This document shows positions 27,987 to 36,720 of a stretch of DNA of 64,000 nt, in pieces; positions within the stretch are counted from its first letter, which is position 1, and every line of letters starts with the position of its first letter. Below the pieces are notes generated by a model. It ran no database searches. It was not told the DNA's origin and saw only the letters and a list, made by a program, of their open reading frames with translations. The position numbers were made by a program, and so were the translations under genes. The DNA is from an uncultured Lachnospiraceae bacterium (GTDB lineage Bacteria > Bacillota > Clostridia > Lachnospirales > Lachnospiraceae), in contig CANQVT010000005.1 in the NCBI GenBank assembly GCA_947627365.1, positions 1 through 64,000 on the forward strand, written 5' to 3'.

Positions 27987-28805
27987 ATGAGACAGCTTGG
28001 CAGTTACCTTGCCCTTCTATTTTTCCTCGCGGTAGTGAACGTCTATTTCTCAGATGTGCTGTTTCAGCAGGGGGTTGCGTGGCAGCTATCCGACGTACGG
28101 CCTGAGAATGGGAGCTTCCGACAGCTGTCGCTTTCAGATACGCTGTTGTCTGAGCTCACAGCGGCGCAGCGGTATACAGAATTGCCGCCAGGGGAACTGA
28201 TGACGATTTTGACCTCGGGCGCCGGACGCAGTGCGCAGCCGCCCGGACAGGGACGGACTGAGGGTTTCGTGAAGTGGAAGCTTCTGATGCTCCGGTACAA
28301 TCAGCAGGGATATGACAGGCTCAGCGCTCTGTATGGTGCGATCTTGAATGATATCGAGTGCTTTCCGGTAGCCTCAGATGGAATTGTGTATGAGAATAGC
28401 TGGATGTTTGAACGCAATTACGGCGGGAAGCGCGGACATGAGGGTACGGACCTGATGCCGCCGCAGAATCTGAGGGGTTATTATCCGGTTGTCAGCATGA
28501 CTGACGGCATCGTGGAGAAGGTGGGCTGGCTTCCGCTTGGCGGTTATCGCATCGGGATCCGCAGTCCCTCGGGCGGATATTTTTATTACGCGCATCTTGA
28601 CAGCTACAGTCGAAACTTTCATGTGGGCGAGACGGTTACAGCGGGGACTCTGCTCGGAAGGATGGGGGACAGCGGCTATGGCCCGGAAGGAACACGCGGG
28701 AAATTTGACGTGCACCTGCACCTCGGCATTTACATTCGCACAGAAGCCAAAGCGGAGCTCTCCGTCAATCCGTACTGGGTTCTTCGCTATGCTGCCAATG
28801 TGTAA
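27987..28805 (+). CDS. M23 family metallopeptidase, membrane-anchored
   Basis: RGHEGTD and DVHLHLG catalytic motifs; N-terminal TM segment. Confidence 0.9.
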   Translation: MRQLGSYLALLFFLAVVNVYFSDVLFQQGVAWQLSDVRPENGSFRQLSLSDTLLSELTAAQRYTELPPGELMTILTSGAGRSAQPPGQGRTEGFVKWKLLMLRYNQQGYDRLSALYGAILNDIECFPVASDGIVYENSWMFERNYGGKRGHEGTDLMPPQNLRGYYPVVSMTDGIVEKVGWLPLGGYRIGIRSPSGGYFYYAHLDSYSRNFHVGETVTAGTLLGRMGDSGYGPEGTRGKFDVHLHLGIYIRTEAKAELSVNPYWVLRYAANV

Positions 28806-28907
28806 AACCAGATAATGACCTGACAAAATCAGCGAAAACGTTTCGTTGCATCTTTTGCACGGATATGCTAAAATTGTATCAGTAACACCGCTGGAGGGTT
28901 TGGCTTT

Positions 28908-29720
28908 ATGGAAATACAATTATGGCGTGAGATTCTGACACCATATGACCTGGCAGTAAAGGAACTAATCGTCAAATTTGAACACCTGATTTACGAACAC
29001 AGAAGCAGGGGACTGTACTCGCCGATCGAGCAGGTATCAGGGCGTGTGAAGACGGTTGCCAGCATTCTGGAAAAGGCACAGAAGAAGAATATTCCGATTG
29101 ATGAGATCGAGGATCGGCTGATCGACATCGCCGGTGTGCGGATTATCTGCCAGTTCGTGGAGGACATCGAGCGCGTAGTCGAGATCATCCGGCGTCGCAC
29201 GGACATGGAGGTCATCCATGAGCGCGATTATATCAACCACATGAAGGACAGCGGATATCGAAGCTATCACATGATTGTCAACTACTGGGTACAGACCCTG
29301 GAGGGGGACCGGCAGATCAAAGTGGAGATCCAGATCCGCACGCTCGCGATGAATTTCTGGTCGACGATCGAGCATTCGCTTCAGTACAAGTACAAGAAGA
29401 ACATCCCGGATCACATTCGCGAGAAGTTGACGAATGCGGCGAACGCGATCATTCAGCTCGACAATGAGATGTCTGCGGTGCGCAGCGAGATCATGGACGC
29501 GCAGAATTCGTCGCAGATCCATTCCAGGCTGATTTCTGATATTCTGAACAATATCCAGAATCTTTATCGAATTGCAAACAAACGAGAAGTATTGAAGATC
29601 CAGGATGAGTTTTATCGGATCTACGAGTTGGATGACATCGATCAGCTGAAGCGCTTCAGCAGGGAGCTGGATAACATTGCGGAGGGGTATCGTGCGCAGT
29701 CGATCAGCAGGGACGTCTGA
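28908..29720 (+). CDS. GTP pyrophosphokinase family protein (RelQ/YjbM-type small alarmone synthetase)
   Basis: PIEQVSGRVKTVASILEKAQKKNI...DIAGVRIICQFVEDIERV; EIQIRTLAMNFWSTIEHSLQYKYK. Confidence 0.92.
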   Translation: MEIQLWREILTPYDLAVKELIVKFEHLIYEHRSRGLYSPIEQVSGRVKTVASILEKAQKKNIPIDEIEDRLIDIAGVRIICQFVEDIERVVEIIRRRTDMEVIHERDYINHMKDSGYRSYHMIVNYWVQTLEGDRQIKVEIQIRTLAMNFWSTIEHSLQYKYKKNIPDHIREKLTNAANAIIQLDNEMSAVRSEIMDAQNSSQIHSRLISDILNNIQNLYRIANKREVLKIQDEFYRIYELDDIDQLKRFSRELDNIAEGYRAQSISRDV

Positions 29721-29783
29721 CCTGGCGTGAAGAGAGTGCGTACGGCTTTCGGTGTGACGTCGCGACAGGGACATGGGGATGTT

Positions 29784-31217
29784 ATGACGAATTTACCACA
29801 GGATTACACAGAACGGATGCGATTGCAGCTTGGCGGAGAATATGAACAGTTTTTCCAATGCTATGCAAAGGAGGGATATGCCGGGCTGCGTGTCAACACG
29901 CAGAAAATACCGGTGGAGGCCTTTCTTGAGCGGGCGCCGTTTCAGCTAAGCCCGGTTTCGTGGACGGACAATGGCTTTTACTATCAGCGGGAGGAGCCGG
30001 TCACGCGCCATCCCTATTATTTTGCGGGACTCTATTACATTCAGGAACCAAGTGCCATGCTTCCGGCCGCTCTGCTTCCGGTCATGCCGGGAGACATGGT
30101 TTTGGATCTCTGCGCGGCTCCTGGCGGAAAGGCCACGGAGCTTTCTTCGCGTTTGCGGGGTGAAGGCTTGCTCGTCGCCAATGATGTGAGTGCGAGCAGA
30201 GCAAAAGCGCTTCTTAAGAATCTGACTGTCTGGGGAGCCGCAAATTGCTGTGTCACGGCGGAGACTCCGCAGCGGCTTCTGGAGTCGTTCGGCTGCTTTT
30301 TTGACAAAATACTGGTTGATGCTCCCTGCTCGGGCGAGGGAATGTTCCGCAGGGACGCGGGCTTGGCGGAATCCTGGCAGGAGCGCGGCCCGCAGTACTA
30401 CGCCGGTTTACAAAAGGAAATTTTGTCCTGCGCGGTCCGTATGTTGAAGCCGGACGGCTATATCGTCTATTCTACCTGCACGTTTTCTGAGGCGGAGGAT
30501 GAGGCTGTGATCGAATGGATTCTGGAACAGTATCCGGAGCTGGAGCTGGTCTGGATTCCAAAGCAGGATGGATTTGCAGCGGGCAGGGCGCCGTGTGAAG
30601 CATGTGTGCGTCTTTGGCCGCACCGTGTGAAGGGCGAGGGACATTTTGCTGCGCTCCTGCACAGGCGTGCGGACGGGTATGAGAATGCGAATCATGGTGG
30701 TCTGCAGACAGAGGAGGAGAGAGCGGCTGCTGCACGCAGCACGAAGGCGCGTCAGAAGCACAGGGCCGGGGACAGTGGAGAGTCCGCTTTTGCTGAGAGA
30801 ATCCCCGCGGAGGTTTTCGAATTTCTGAGCCTTCTTCCGGAGCGTCTGTGGAAGAACGGTGCTTACAGACAGATCGGGGAGCAGTGCCTGCTGCTTCCGC
30901 CGTATCAGCTTCCGCAGAAGCTTCGCTGCCTGCGCAGCGGGATTCTCGCCGGAACGCTGAAGCGTGGTCGCTTTGAGCCATCGCAGGCAATCGCCATGCT
31001 GCTTGATGCAAATTCTTATCCAAATGTTCTGGATCTACCTGCGGGGGACACGCGCATTGTGCGTTATCTAAAGGGTGAGACGATTGACCTCGCACCGGGG
31101 GATCCGCCAGTAAATCCTGGATGGACTTTGGTGTGCACAGATGGCTTCGCGCTCGGCTGGGGCAAATGTGCGGATGGCAGGATCAAGAATAAGTACTATC
31201 CGGGTTGGAGAATGTGA
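29784..31217 (+). CDS. RsmF/NOL1/NOP2/sun family RNA m5C methyltransferase
   Basis: DLCAAPGGKATELSSRL, VDAPCSGEGMFRRD, YSTCTFSEAEDEAVI. Confidence 0.93.
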   Translation: MTNLPQDYTERMRLQLGGEYEQFFQCYAKEGYAGLRVNTQKIPVEAFLERAPFQLSPVSWTDNGFYYQREEPVTRHPYYFAGLYYIQEPSAMLPAALLPVMPGDMVLDLCAAPGGKATELSSRLRGEGLLVANDVSASRAKALLKNLTVWGAANCCVTAETPQRLLESFGCFFDKILVDAPCSGEGMFRRDAGLAESWQERGPQYYAGLQKEILSCAVRMLKPDGYIVYSTCTFSEAEDEAVIEWILEQYPELELVWIPKQDGFAAGRAPCEACVRLWPHRVKGEGHFAALLHRRADGYENANHGGLQTEEERAAAARSTKARQKHRAGDSGESAFAERIPAEVFEFLSLLPERLWKNGAYRQIGEQCLLLPPYQLPQKLRCLRSGILAGTLKRGRFEPSQAIAMLLDANSYPNVLDLPAGDTRIVRYLKGETIDLAPGDPPVNPGWTLVCTDGFALGWGKCADGRIKNKYYPGWRM

Positions 31218-31288
31218 ACCGGAGGAGGCAATGGGACAGGAGGAAGTATGCAGACGATATATCCGGAGCGCTTCCGGAGGATACAGTG

Positions 31289-31978
31289 ATGTGTGGATTG
31301 GAGTATGATATGCTGAGTGGAAAGAAAGCCGTCCTCTTTGACCTGGACGGCACATTGATGGATTCGATGTGGGTCTGGGAGGATATAGACATCGAATATC
31401 TCGGGCGCTTTGGATATGCTCCGACGAAGGACATGCAAAGGGCGATTGAGGGCATGAGCTTCACAGAGACGGCGCAATATTTTAAAGAGCGCTATAAGAT
31501 ACCGGATTCGGTAGAGGAGATCAAGGCGGAATGGAATCGCATGGCTTACGACGTGTATGCGAACCGCGTGAAGCTGAAGCCAGGCGCTTTTCCTTTTCTG
31601 CGGGAAATTCGTCGAAGAGGGATCGCCACCGCGATCACAAGCAGCAACAGCCGGGAGTTGATCCAGGCGTGCCTCGCGTCGAATCGGGTTGAAGACTGTT
31701 TCGACTGCATCACGATCTCCTGTGAGGTAAACAAGGGAAAGCCGGCTCCGGATATCTATCTGCACGCGGCTGACAAGCTCAAAGTGACGCCAGAGGAATG
31801 CTTTGTGTTTGAAGATATCCCGATGGGAATTCTGGCCGCGAAAAACGCAGGGATGAAGGTCTGTGCGGTGGAGGATGATTTCTCGGTGGATCAGAGGGAG
31901 AAGATTCGCGGCCTTGCGGATTATTACATAAAGTCTTACGACGAGGTTCTTGACGGACGATACGAGACGCTCGGTTGA
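31289..31978 (+). CDS. HAD family phosphatase
   Basis: AVLFDLDGTLMDSM; ATAITSSNSRELI; VFEDIPMGILAAKNAGM. Confidence 0.92.
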   Translation: MCGLEYDMLSGKKAVLFDLDGTLMDSMWVWEDIDIEYLGRFGYAPTKDMQRAIEGMSFTETAQYFKERYKIPDSVEEIKAEWNRMAYDVYANRVKLKPGAFPFLREIRRRGIATAITSSNSRELIQACLASNRVEDCFDCITISCEVNKGKPAPDIYLHAADKLKVTPEECFVFEDIPMGILAAKNAGMKVCAVEDDFSVDQREKIRGLADYYIKSYDEVLDGRYETLG

Positions 31979-32041
31979 AGAGACGGATAGGAATGCAGAC
32001 CTTTGACGACAGGTCAGAGAAAAATATATGACGGAGAGCGT

Positions 32042-34048
32042 ATGGACAGACGGTTTCTTCCGACGACGAGGCGGGAGCTTGAGGAACAAAATATCGACCA
32101 GCTTGATTTTGTGTATGTGATCGGGGATGCGTATGTGGACCACCCATCGTTTGGGCATGCGATCATCAGCCATGTGCTGGAAGCCCGCGGATATACGGTG
32201 GGAATCATTCCACAGCCGAACTGGCGTGACACGGCAAGCGTCATGGCGCTTGGAAGGCCGAGGCTTGGCTTTTTAGTGAGTGCCGGCAACATGGATTCAA
32301 TGGTTAACCACTATGCGGTTTCCCGCAGAAGGAGGAAGAGCGACGCGTACACGCCGGGCGGAGAGACGGGCAGGCGCCCGGATTACGCCGCGACGGTCTA
32401 CTGCAATCTCATCCGGCAGGCCTACCGGGATGTGCCGATCATTGTCGGCGGCATCGAGGCGAGCCTGCGCAGGCTCGCGCATTACGATTACTGGTCAGAT
32501 TCGCTGAAACGCTCGATCCTCATGGACAGCGCGGCAAATCTGATCTCCTACGGGATGGGAGAGCGCTCAATCGTGGAGATTGCGGACGCATTGAATGCCG
32601 GAATCGACGTCCACGATATTACGTTTGTGGATGGGACCTGTTATCGGACGAAGAAGCTTGAAACGGTTTATGATTATGAACTCCTTCCGTCTTACGAGGA
32701 GCTCTGCGCGGATAAAAGGAATTATGCACAGAGCTTCTATATCCAGTACCGTAATACGGATCCATTTGCCGGGAAGCGTCTTGTGGAACCGTACGGGACA
32801 GTTTATGTCGTGCAGAATCCTCCTGCGAAGCCGCTTAGCGTGCAGGAGATGGACGATATCTATGATCTGCCCTACTGCGGGACTTATCATCCGATGTATG
32901 AGGAGACAGGCGGGATCCCGGCCATCGCCGAGGTAAAGTTCAGCCTGGTCAGCAACCGTGGCTGTTTCGGCGGATGCAATTTCTGTGCGCTCACGTTTCA
33001 CCAGGGGCGAATCGTGCAGGTGCGCAGCCATGAATCGATTCTGAAGGAGGCGCGTGCGCTCACGGAGGACCCAGGCTTCAAGGGATATATCCATGATGTC
33101 GGCGGGCCGACCGCGAATTTCCGGCAGCCTGCCTGCGAAAAGCAGCTTGAGAAGGGGGCGTGCCGAGATCGACAGTGCCTGTTTCCGACTCCCTGCAAAA
33201 ACCTGCGCGCAGACCACAGCGACTATGTCGCGCTGCTTCGAAAGCTGCGTGCTCTGCCGCGGGTGAAAAAGGTTTTCATCCGCTCCGGCATCCGTTTTGA
33301 TTACCTGCTGGCGGATGGGTCGGACATATTTTTCCGGGAGCTTGTTCAACACCATGTCAGCGGGCAGCTAAAGGTCGCGCCGGAGCATGTCTCGAATCGG
33401 GTGCTCGACAAGATGGGCAAGCCGCGGCACAGCGTCTACCGGAAATTTGTCGCCCGATATGAAGAGATCAATCGTGACTGTGGGATGGATCAGTATCTGG
33501 TGCCGTATCTGATGTCGTCACACCCGGGCTGTGAGATGGAGGATGCGGTCGAGCTGGCCTGTTATCTGAAAAAGACCGGACATATGCCGGAGCAGGTGCA
33601 GGATTTTTATCCGACGCCGTCCACGATATCGACCTGTATGTACTACACGGGCCTGGATCCACGCACGATGGAACCGGTCTACGTCGAGAAGAATCCGCAT
33701 CGCAAGGCGCTGCAGCGCGCACTGATCCAGTATCGCAAACCGGAGAATTATGAGCTTGTGGAAGAGGCGCTTATCCTTGCCGGCCGGAAGGATCTGATCG
33801 GATACGGTTCGGAGTGCCTGATCCGGCCGAGAGAGGACAGAGCCGTCAGACGCCGAGGGACAGAAGCAGGACATGCGGGCGCGCAGGATCCGCCGGTCGG
33901 AAGGGGAAAGGCGGCAAAGACAACAAAGACGCCAAAGACAACAAGGACGACAAAGACGACAAAGACGACAAGAACGACAAAGACGACAGAGACGCCCGGA
34001 AAGCGCAAGAAGCGAACGATTCGCAATATTCACAAGAAGAAGGCATAA
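32042..34048 (+). CDS. YgiQ family radical SAM protein
   Basis: MDRRFLPTTRRELEEQNIDQLDFVYVIGDAYVDHPSFG; radical-SAM CxxxCxxC (GCFGGCNFC); Lys/Thr repeat tail. Confidence 0.95.
   Translation: MDRRFLPTTRRELEEQNIDQLDFVYVIGDAYVDHPSFGHAIISHVLEARGYTVGIIPQPNWRDTASVMALGRPRLGFLVSAGNMDSMVNHYAVSRRRRKSDAYTPGGETGRRPDYAATVYCNLIRQAYRDVPIIVGGIEASLRRLAHYDYWSDSLKRSILMDSAANLISYGMGERSIVEIADALNAGIDVHDITFVDGTCYRTKKLETVYDYELLPSYEELCADKRNYAQSFYIQYRNTDPFAGKRLVEPYGTVYVVQNPPAKPLSVQEMDDIYDLPYCGTYHPMYEETGGIPAIAEVKFSLVSNRGCFGGCNFCALTFHQGRIVQVRSHESILKEARALTEDPGFKGYIHDVGGPTANFRQPACEKQLEKGACRDRQCLFPTPCKNLRADHSDYVALLRKLRALPRVKKVFIRSGIRFDYLLADGSDIFFRELVQHHVSGQLKVAPEHVSNRVLDKMGKPRHSVYRKFVARYEEINRDCGMDQYLVPYLMSSHPGCEMEDAVELACYLKKTGHMPEQVQDFYPTPSTISTCMYYTGLDPRTMEPVYVEKNPHRKALQRALIQYRKPENYELVEEALILAGRKDLIGYGSECLIRPREDRAVRRRGTEAGHAGAQDPPVGRGKAAKTTKTPKTTRTTKTTKTTRTTKTTETPGKRKKRTIRNIHKKKA
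33916..33996 (+). repeat. 9-bp tandem repeat (9 units) in the YgiQ C-terminal coding region
   Basis: AAAGACAAC/AAAGACGCC/AAAGACAAC/AAGGACGAC/AAAGACGAC/AAAGACGAC/AAGAACGAC/AAAGACGAC/AGAGACGCC. Confidence 0.9.
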
Positions 34049-34098
34049 GAGCCGCCGAAAAGAAGAACGAGAAGGCGGAAAAACGGAGGCTGACCAGC

Positions 34099-34707
34099 AT
34101 GAAAAAAGTGAAAAAGGGCAGTTATGGCTACATCAGATACGCAAAAATCAAAACTTTTCTGATCACATTTGTTCTGTTTGCAATCCCACTCGTCATCTAT
34201 GTGACGGGGTACATTCAGACGAAGACGCGACTGAATTTGTTCACATTTGTCGCAATCCTCGGCTGCCTTCCGGCGTGCAAGTCACTGGTCGGGCTGATCA
34301 TGATTCTGATGCAGAAATCGATGCCGGAGGAGAAATATCGGGAGGCCTCAGCGGCGGCGAAAGATCTTGTGGCAGGGTATGAGCTGGTTTTTACGGCGTA
34401 CGAGCACACAACTCCGGTCAATGCGCTTGTGGTCTGCGGCGACCAGCTGGCCTGCTATACGCCGGACGAGAAGACAGATCTGGTCTACATCGAAAAGCAC
34501 CTCTCGCGGATTCTGACGGTGAACGGATTCCCTTCTGTGCAGCCGAAGGTGATGAAGGATTTTCGGAAATATTTGCAGCGCGTGTCGGAGCTTGCGGGAC
34601 GCGCGGAGCATTATCGCGAGGGCATCGAATTTACTCCAGATGAGCGTTATCCAAAGCTGTCGCGGGAGGAGTTGATCCTGCACACGCTGTTTGCCATTTC
34701 TCTGTAA
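34099..34707 (+). CDS. conserved hypothetical membrane protein
   Basis: MKKVKKGSYGYIRYAKIKTFLITFVLFAIPLVIYVTGYIQTKTRLNLFTFVAILGCLPACKSLVGLIMI; start with GGAGG at 9 nt. Confidence 0.75.
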   Translation: MKKVKKGSYGYIRYAKIKTFLITFVLFAIPLVIYVTGYIQTKTRLNLFTFVAILGCLPACKSLVGLIMILMQKSMPEEKYREASAAAKDLVAGYELVFTAYEHTTPVNALVVCGDQLACYTPDEKTDLVYIEKHLSRILTVNGFPSVQPKVMKDFRKYLQRVSELAGRAEHYREGIEFTPDERYPKLSREELILHTLFAISL

Positions 34708-34731
34708 TAGGTTCGGAGGAGACACAGGACG

Positions 34732-35760
34732 ATGAGACAGATCAAGGTGACGCCGAGGGAGGCCGGGCAGCGTCTCGACAAGCTGCTTGGGAGGTATCTG
34801 AACGAGGCGCCGAAGAATTTCCTGTACAAGATGATGAGAAAGAAAAACATTACGCTGAATGGAAAACGTGCGCAGGGAAATGAGATCGTGCAGTCGGGGG
34901 ACGAGGTTTGCCTGTATTTAGCGGAAGAGACGATTGAAAAATTCCGGAGTGCAGTAGCGCCTGGAGAGTCGGACCGATTTTCTGAAAAATCTTGGAAAAG
35001 GCTTCCAAAGGAAAGACAATTGCCGAATGATGCTCAGGGACAGCTTCCGGATATCATCTACGAGGATGAGCATATTCTGCTGTTCGATAAGCCGGCGGGA
35101 CTGCTCTCGCAGAAGGCGCGTCCGCAGGATGTCTCGTTAGTCGAGTATCTGACCGCCTATCTGTTGGATTCCGGGGCAATCACTCCGAAAGAGCTGGAGC
35201 TGTTTCACCCGGCAATCTGTAATCGACTTGACCGCAACACCAGTGGGATTGTGATAGCTGGGAAGACGCTTACGGGGCTGCAGGAGATGAGCCGTTTGCT
35301 GAAGGAGCGGACGGTCCGCAAATATTATCGCTGCGTGGTCGTTGGTAAGGTAGAGGGAGGCAGATATCTGAAGGGATATCTCAGGAAGGACGAAGCCGGG
35401 AATATCGTCGCAGTGACACAGAAGGATGGGTCAGACAGCCTGCCGATCGAGACGGAGTACCGCGCGGTCGCGTCGCATAATGGGCTCACGCTCCTCGAAG
35501 TGCATCTGATCACGGGAAGAAGCCATCAGATCCGCGCGCATCTGGCGTCCGTCGGTCATCCGATCCTGGGCGACCCGAAGTACGGCAATGCCGGGATCAA
35601 TCGTCGCTATAAAGCCTCTCACGGGGTAAACGCACAGCTGCTCCATGCCTGCCGGTTAGAATTTCCCCAGATGGAGGGAATGCTCAGCTATCTCTCCGGC
35701 AGGGTATTTATCGCACCGGAGCCGGAGGCGTTTCACAAGCTGTTGGAAGAATCAGAATGA
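34732..35760 (+). CDS. RluA family pseudouridine synthase
   Basis: NRLDRNTSGIVIAGKT; HQIRAHLASVGHPILGDPKYG. Confidence 0.95.
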   Translation: MRQIKVTPREAGQRLDKLLGRYLNEAPKNFLYKMMRKKNITLNGKRAQGNEIVQSGDEVCLYLAEETIEKFRSAVAPGESDRFSEKSWKRLPKERQLPNDAQGQLPDIIYEDEHILLFDKPAGLLSQKARPQDVSLVEYLTAYLLDSGAITPKELELFHPAICNRLDRNTSGIVIAGKTLTGLQEMSRLLKERTVRKYYRCVVVGKVEGGRYLKGYLRKDEAGNIVAVTQKDGSDSLPIETEYRAVASHNGLTLLEVHLITGRSHQIRAHLASVGHPILGDPKYGNAGINRRYKASHGVNAQLLHACRLEFPQMEGMLSYLSGRVFIAPEPEAFHKLLEESE

Positions 35761-36483
35761 GATGCTGCTCTGATTCGCGTAAGTGATAAAGCTGCTCAGG
35801 ATGTCGTTGTAGAGATTCTTGCTGACCGGGATGAACTCATTCGAAGAAAGCCTTATCTGATACCTTGTAATCTCGGAGATATGTCCGAGATTGACCAGAT
35901 AGCTTCTGTGAGGGCGTACGAAGGTGAACTCCGGAAGCAGAGGCTCCAGCCCTTTGAGCGTGCCGATGCAGGTCTCCTTTGTGCCGTTTGACAGATGAAT
36001 GATGATCTCATGCCCGTAGATCTCAATGAAAATGATGTCGTTGACAGGAACGCAGAGATGGCCTCTGGTGGTCATAAAATGTAGCTTCTGCGGGGAATTC
36101 TTCTCCAGGAAACGGGAAAGCGCGGTGTCCAGCTTTTCGGGATCAATCGGCTTCAAAAGATAATGCAGAGGGGCGGCATCATAGCTTTCCACCGCATAGT
36201 CGGTAAGAGCCGTCATGAAGATAATATCGGTCTGGTCGTTCCTCTCGCGGAGGGATTTCGCGAACTGTATTCCCTTCTCCTGGTCATAATAGATATCCAG
36301 AAAAAGAAGGTCAAATTTTCGACCCTGCCTCATCTCCTGCATCAGGGAAGAAGGGTCGTTGAAGATTGTCAGATTGTATGCGGCGCTCCGCGCGTTCAGC
36401 GCCTCTTCAAGTATCGGCCTGAAGGAGGAAAGAAAAACCGTATCGTCATCACAGACAGCTATCTCGTATATCATATTTTTCAC
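35752..36483 (-). CDS. LytTR-family response regulator (AgrA-like)
   Basis: REC domain (AVCDDD, LLFLDIYYD, LLKPI) plus LytTR domain (IIFIEIYGHEIIIHLSNG...FVRPHRSYLVNLGHI). Confidence 0.93.
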   Translation of the reverse strand: MKNMIYEIAVCDDDTVFLSSFRPILEEALNARSAAYNLTIFNDPSSLMQEMRQGRKFDLLFLDIYYDQEKGIQFAKSLRERNDQTDIIFMTALTDYAVESYDAAPLHYLLKPIDPEKLDTALSRFLEKNSPQKLHFMTTRGHLCVPVNDIIFIEIYGHEIIIHLSNGTKETCIGTLKGLEPLLPEFTFVRPHRSYLVNLGHISEITRYQIRLSSNEFIPVSKNLYNDILSSFITYANQSSISF

Positions 36484-36594
36484 GCTTTCTCTCGGGTATC
36501 GGAATGTTTCTCCGTATGCCGGCGATCCGTTTCAGAACATTATCTATAATATCGTACACTGCTTCATCCGACGATGCAAGTGCTTTTCTTTCCC

Positions 36595-36628
36595 ATTCGT
36601 GTACCATAAAGGGCGATTCGTGTATAAT
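36595..36628. promoter_or_regulatory. 9-bp direct repeats with 12-bp gap (candidate LytTR operator) overlapping a TATAAT -10
   Basis: ATTCGTGTA at 36595-36603 and 36616-36624; TATAAT at 36623-36628. Confidence 0.5.
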
Positions 36629-36720
36629 TGATTGTATTTTACCTGATTTTATGTCATTCTTTTATCTATATACGGATCTCTGTACATAAATTTCTACGCG
36701 TAAATCAGGGAGGAGAGAAA

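Noticed and set aside
33916-33996. Short-period repeat as possible CRISPR
   Set aside because: Contiguous 9-bp units without spacers, inside a coding region; no cas genes in the window
33814-34098. N-terminal extension of the hypothetical membrane protein ORF (KDNKDAKDNKDDKDD...)
   Set aside because: It is the second-frame reading of the YgiQ repeat; ATG 34099 with GGAGG is a better start
36484-36720. c-di-GMP riboswitch upstream of the REC-HD-GYP-GGDEF gene
   Set aside because: No GEMM-like conserved sequence or stem arrangement seen
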